Assembly (NCBI GenBank): GCA_007130585.1
Contig: SLSE01000141.1
Location: 1-7,296 of the forward strand
Source of the DNA: Syntrophomonadaceae bacterium
Lineage (GTDB): Bacteria; Bacillota; Dethiobacteria; DTU022
Length of the DNA stretch: 7,296 nt
Direction of reading: 5' to 3'
The position numbers and the translations under genes were made by a program. Under the pieces are notes generated by a model. It was given only the letters and a program-made list of their open reading frames with translations. It did not search any database and was not told where the DNA came from. Each line of letters begins with the position of its first letter. Positions within the stretch are counted from its first letter, which is position 1. Positions 5,573 through 7,296 of the stretch are shown here, piece by piece.

Positions 5573-5887
5573 GTGGCTGTTGTGGAAATATCGGTAGTGC
5601 CCCTCGGAACGGGGAATACCAGCCTGAGCCGCTATGTAGCGGCATGCGAAAAGGAACTGCGGGAGAACGGTGAAGGCCTGAAGTACGAACTTACTGCCAT
5701 GGGAACCATTATCGAGGGCGACCTGGACAGGATATTGGAGATGGCAAGACGTCTGCACGAAGTTCCCTTTAATGAAGGCATCCGCAGGGTCAGCACAATT
5801 ATCAGGATCGATGACCGCAGGGACAAAGAGGTTTCCATTGAACAAAAAGTAAAATCGGTAGAAGATATATTAAACAGGGAAAGCTGA
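5573..5887 (+). CDS. MTH1187/COG0011 family thiamine-binding protein
   Basis: This 104-residue protein begins MAVVEISVVPLGTGNTSLSRYV and continues with YELTAMGTIIEGDLDRILEM, HEVPFNEGIRRVSTIIRID and a final 'SIEQKVKSVEDIL' helix. This is the standard profile of the small ferredoxin-like-fold COG0011 (former DUF77) family, which has about 100 residues, forms tetramers and binds thiamine or a related ligand in characterised members; its exact cellular role is unclear. The start is GTG, supported by GAGGAGGT (5558-5565) seven bases upstream; there is no closer ATG. The protein is complete. It appears to be a single-gene unit with its own promoter and a hairpin region downstream. No thiamine synthesis or transport gene lies nearby in the window. 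Confidence 0.9.
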   Translation: MAVVEISVVPLGTGNTSLSRYVAACEKELRENGEGLKYELTAMGTIIEGDLDRILEMARRLHEVPFNEGIRRVSTIIRIDDRRDKEVSIEQKVKSVEDILNRES

Positions 5888-5895
5888 TGTCTCTT

Positions 5896-5941
5896 GCCTG
5901 GCTGCCGGCCTGCTAATTAATACCGGAAGTCGCCAGGCCGG
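5896..5941 (+). terminator. Stem-loop region after the thiamine-binding protein gene, with two exclusive pairings
   Basis: GCCTGGC (5896-5902) can pair perfectly with GCCAGGC (5932-5938). CCGGCCTG (5905-5912) can pair perfectly with CAGGCCGG (5934-5941). The two stems share 5934-5938, so only one can form at a time. The second is followed by TGTTTATTTTAG, a T-rich but broken tract. It begins eight bases after the stop codon and probably acts as a 3' terminator or RNA-stabilising structure. A termination function is likely but not certain. Confidence 0.5.
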
Positions 5942-5983
5942 TGTTTATTTTAGGGCCAGATTGGATCATGAGCCTGGACAGCG

Positions 5984-6045
5984 CCGGCGAAAAAGCCGGG
6001 TGCGGGACTGGAGGCATACTTTTTTTCAACCGCGATAAAAGCCGG
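5984..6045. repeat. Imperfect direct repeat of a small GC hairpin motif
   Basis: CCGGCGAAAAAGCCGG (5984-5999) recurs imperfectly as CCGCGATAAAAGCCGG (6030-6045). The first copy can fold as CCGGC/GCCGG with a six-base loop. The repeats lie between the convergent thiamine-binding and YgjP-like genes. Neither copy has a T tract suited to termination of the minus-strand gene. The function is unknown. Confidence 0.3.
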
Positions 6046-6053
6046 ACCGCTTC

Positions 6054-6770
6054 TTAATACAGGTTATATTGTTTCAATATTGCCCTCCTGTCTTTCCAGT
6101 CCGGCATCCTGCCGGCCAGGTAGCTGTAAAATGCCGCATCGTGCCTGCGGTGCCTGAAATGGGTTAATTCATGCAGGACTACGTAATCAATGCAGGCCGG
6201 CGGGGTTTTTAACAGTTCGGCGTTCAGGGTAATCTTCCGTTTATGAGGGGTGCACGACCCCCACCGGGTTTTCATAGTCCTGATTGTAAGGGAAGGCTTT
6301 TCAATGTCATCACCGGTCACAAGGGGGTAAATCCTGTCCAGCGAACAGTTAAAAACCAGGACGGCCTGTTTTTTTGACCAGTTCTTAAAAAGAGCTTCTT
6401 TTAAACTGTAATCTGCTTCGTCTTTTATATAAAAACGGAATTCCCCGCCGTCAAAAATAACCTCTTCGCCGTTTTCAACCCGGACAACCTGCAGGGGATA
6501 GCGGCGGCCGAGATATTCAATTATTTCCCCGGCAATAAATTCGCGTTTGCCGGAAACGGCACGCGCCTCTTCGAAGCGCCCGACATGATGGATTATCCAG
6601 GCAGCTTTTTCAATGACCACATGTTCAATTTTCTCATAAGGGACCTGCCCGCCGGCGGAAACAACGACAGTTGTGTCGGGACGAATCCTGATGTTTATAT
6701 TTTTTACTTTTTTGCGGTGCAAAATGAATGGAATTGTTGCACCATTATGCTTTACCACGCGTTTTTCCAT
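6054..6770 (-). CDS. YgjP/DUF45-type zinc metallopeptidase-like protein (SprT-like fold)
   Basis: This is a 238-residue protein when begun at ATG 6768-6770. The N-terminal half is beta-rich (RKKVKNINIRIRPDTTVVVS), with the 'WI..HV..FEEAR' helix typical of the COG1451 family. The C-terminal half carries the family hallmark TMKTRWGSC (residues about 165-173), then ITLNAELLKTPPACIDYV, and the zinc site HELTH (H200, E201, H204) with third ligand H210 in RRHDAAF. 'PDWKDRRAIL' closes the domain as in relatives. All expected metal ligands and the catalytic Glu are present, so it is probably an active or metal-binding cytoplasmic protein; the substrates of the family are poorly known. An in-frame GTG at 6779 would add three residues, but no ribosome binding site is well spaced for it. 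AGGGTGG (6776-6782) is five bases before the ATG, which is preferred. It is sometimes loosely called an M48 family metallopeptidase. Confidence 0.9.
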   Translation of the reverse strand: MEKRVVKHNGATIPFILHRKKVKNINIRIRPDTTVVVSAGGQVPYEKIEHVVIEKAAWIIHHVGRFEEARAVSGKREFIAGEIIEYLGRRYPLQVVRVENGEEVIFDGGEFRFYIKDEADYSLKEALFKNWSKKQAVLVFNCSLDRIYPLVTGDDIEKPSLTIRTMKTRWGSCTPHKRKITLNAELLKTPPACIDYVVLHELTHFRHRRHDAAFYSYLAGRMPDWKDRRAILKQYNLY

Positions 6771-6876
6771 GATCGCCACCCTGATATTAAGTTACTCTCC
6801 GCAATCCGTGGTTTTGAGCCATTAGAATTCTTCAAAATCTAATATACCATATTCAGGCCCGGAACCACCAAACATT

Positions 6877-6906
6877 TTGACGCTCAATTAGCGGTAATGA
6901 TATGAT
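6877..6906 (+). promoter_or_regulatory. Promoter of the flavin disulfide oxidoreductase gene
   Basis: TTGACG (6877-6882) and TATGAT (6901-6906) are separated by 18 bases, each one base off consensus. They place transcription start about 45 bases upstream of the start codon. The 177-base divergent gap to the YgjP-like gene also holds short inverted repeats (ATTAGA/TCTAAT at 6821-6826 and 6838-6843) near a possible minus-strand -10 TATATT (6841-6846). Confidence 0.65.
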
Positions 6907-6958
6907 TAATTTAGAATCTTTGACTCAATATCAAAAATTAGCAGGGAGGAACTACGTG

Positions 6959-7296
6959 ATGAGCAATCAGAAGAAACAGGCGGAAGCGACTGTCAATGAA
7001 ACCGATGTAATTATGCTCGGTGTCGGGACCAGCGGAGAGGATCTCTCGCTCCAGCTGCTGGATGCCGGACTTGAAGTGGTCGGAATTGAGGCCAGCCTGG
7101 TAGGAGGAACATGTCCTTTCTACGGATGCCTCCCTTCGAAAATGATGGTTCGCTCCGCAAACCTTCTGAAAGAAGCCGGGCGGGTCAACGGCATGTCCGG
7201 CCGGGCCAGCGCAACTGCTGACTGGAAGCAGGTTGCAGAACGGGTCCGCCAGCTGACCGGGGGCTGGGACGACTCAGGTGGAGTAGATCGTTACAA
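6959..7296 (+). CDS. Dihydrolipoamide dehydrogenase-like FAD/NAD(P) disulfide oxidoreductase, N-terminal part
   Basis: The frame is open to the window edge (112 codons visible of an expected 450-480 or so). After a short 14-residue tail comes the FAD-binding Rossmann start DVIMLGVGTSGEDLSLQLL with GxGxxG at G21-G26 and ribose-binding E44. The redox-active disulfide motif follows as GGTCPFYGCLPSK with C52 and C57. This is class I pyridine nucleotide-disulfide oxidoreductase architecture. The CPFYGC centre, rather than CVNVGC, and the later 'VAERVRQLTGGWDDS' segment point to the lipoamide dehydrogenase/MerA-like subgroup often found in actinobacteria, not a classical pyruvate dehydrogenase E3. 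GGAGG (6945-6949) serves either GTG 6956 or ATG 6959; ATG is chosen. The electron acceptor is unknown, and the C-terminal His-Glu pair lies outside the window. Confidence 0.88.
   Translation, partial: MSNQKKQAEATVNETDVIMLGVGTSGEDLSLQLLDAGLEVVGIEASLVGGTCPFYGCLPSKMMVRSANLLKEAGRVNGMSGRASATADWKQVAERVRQLTGGWDDSGGVDRY

Noticed and set aside
5968..6057. Small plus-strand frame of 29 codons after the thiamine-binding protein
   Set aside because: There is no Shine-Dalgarno sequence before its ATG, its composition follows the local GC hairpin repeats, and it overlaps the end of the YgjP-like gene.
6771..6779. Upstream GTG as start of the YgjP-like protein
   Set aside because: The only purine-rich site that could serve it, GGAGAG, is too far away, while ATG 6770 has AGGGTGG at five bases; the difference is three residues.

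Overview
The window looks like a chromosomal segment of a Gram-positive, probably anaerobic member of the Bacillota (Clostridia/Peptococcaceae-like). This rests on strong AGGAGG-type ribosome binding sites, consensus-like sigma-A promoters, short intrinsic terminators ending in T runs, and a MASE3-type sensor kinase. The taxonomic placement is an inference. There is no sign of a prophage, an IS element, a CRISPR array or an RNA gene.

Layout. Bases 1-183 are the 3' end of a LuxR/NarL-type response regulator or transcription factor, closed by a terminator. Bases 392-3172 encode a large membrane hybrid histidine kinase (MASE3-PAS-HisKA-HATPase-REC-Hpt) with its own terminator. Bases 3357-4001 encode a membrane-anchored or secreted two-repeat protein resembling DUF4309. 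Near-identical palindromes lie upstream of the kinase (286-305) and of the DUF4309-like gene (3269-3292). Each is followed by a -10-like box, so the two separately terminated units look like members of one regulon.

An aldo/keto reductase follows on the minus strand (4094-4936), with a promoter region rich in inverted repeats. Bases 4937-5572 look like a gene graveyard. A minus-strand stretch (about 5049-5230) still encodes recognisable pieces of an HD-GYP cyclic-di-GMP phosphodiesterase in shifted frames with internal stops. Next to it is a 66-codon 5' stump of an NAD+ synthetase (nadE), which keeps its ribosome binding site and ATP-binding loop but nothing downstream.

The right side holds ordinary housekeeping-type genes: an MTH1187/COG0011 thiamine-binding protein (5573-5887, GTG start), a YgjP/DUF45 zinc metallopeptidase-like protein on the minus strand (6054-6770), and the start of a flavin disulfide oxidoreductase with a CPFYGC redox centre (6959 to the window edge). 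No new multi-gene system is evident. The most interesting items are the shared palindromic operator and the HD-GYP relic, which a standard ORF annotation would probably miss.
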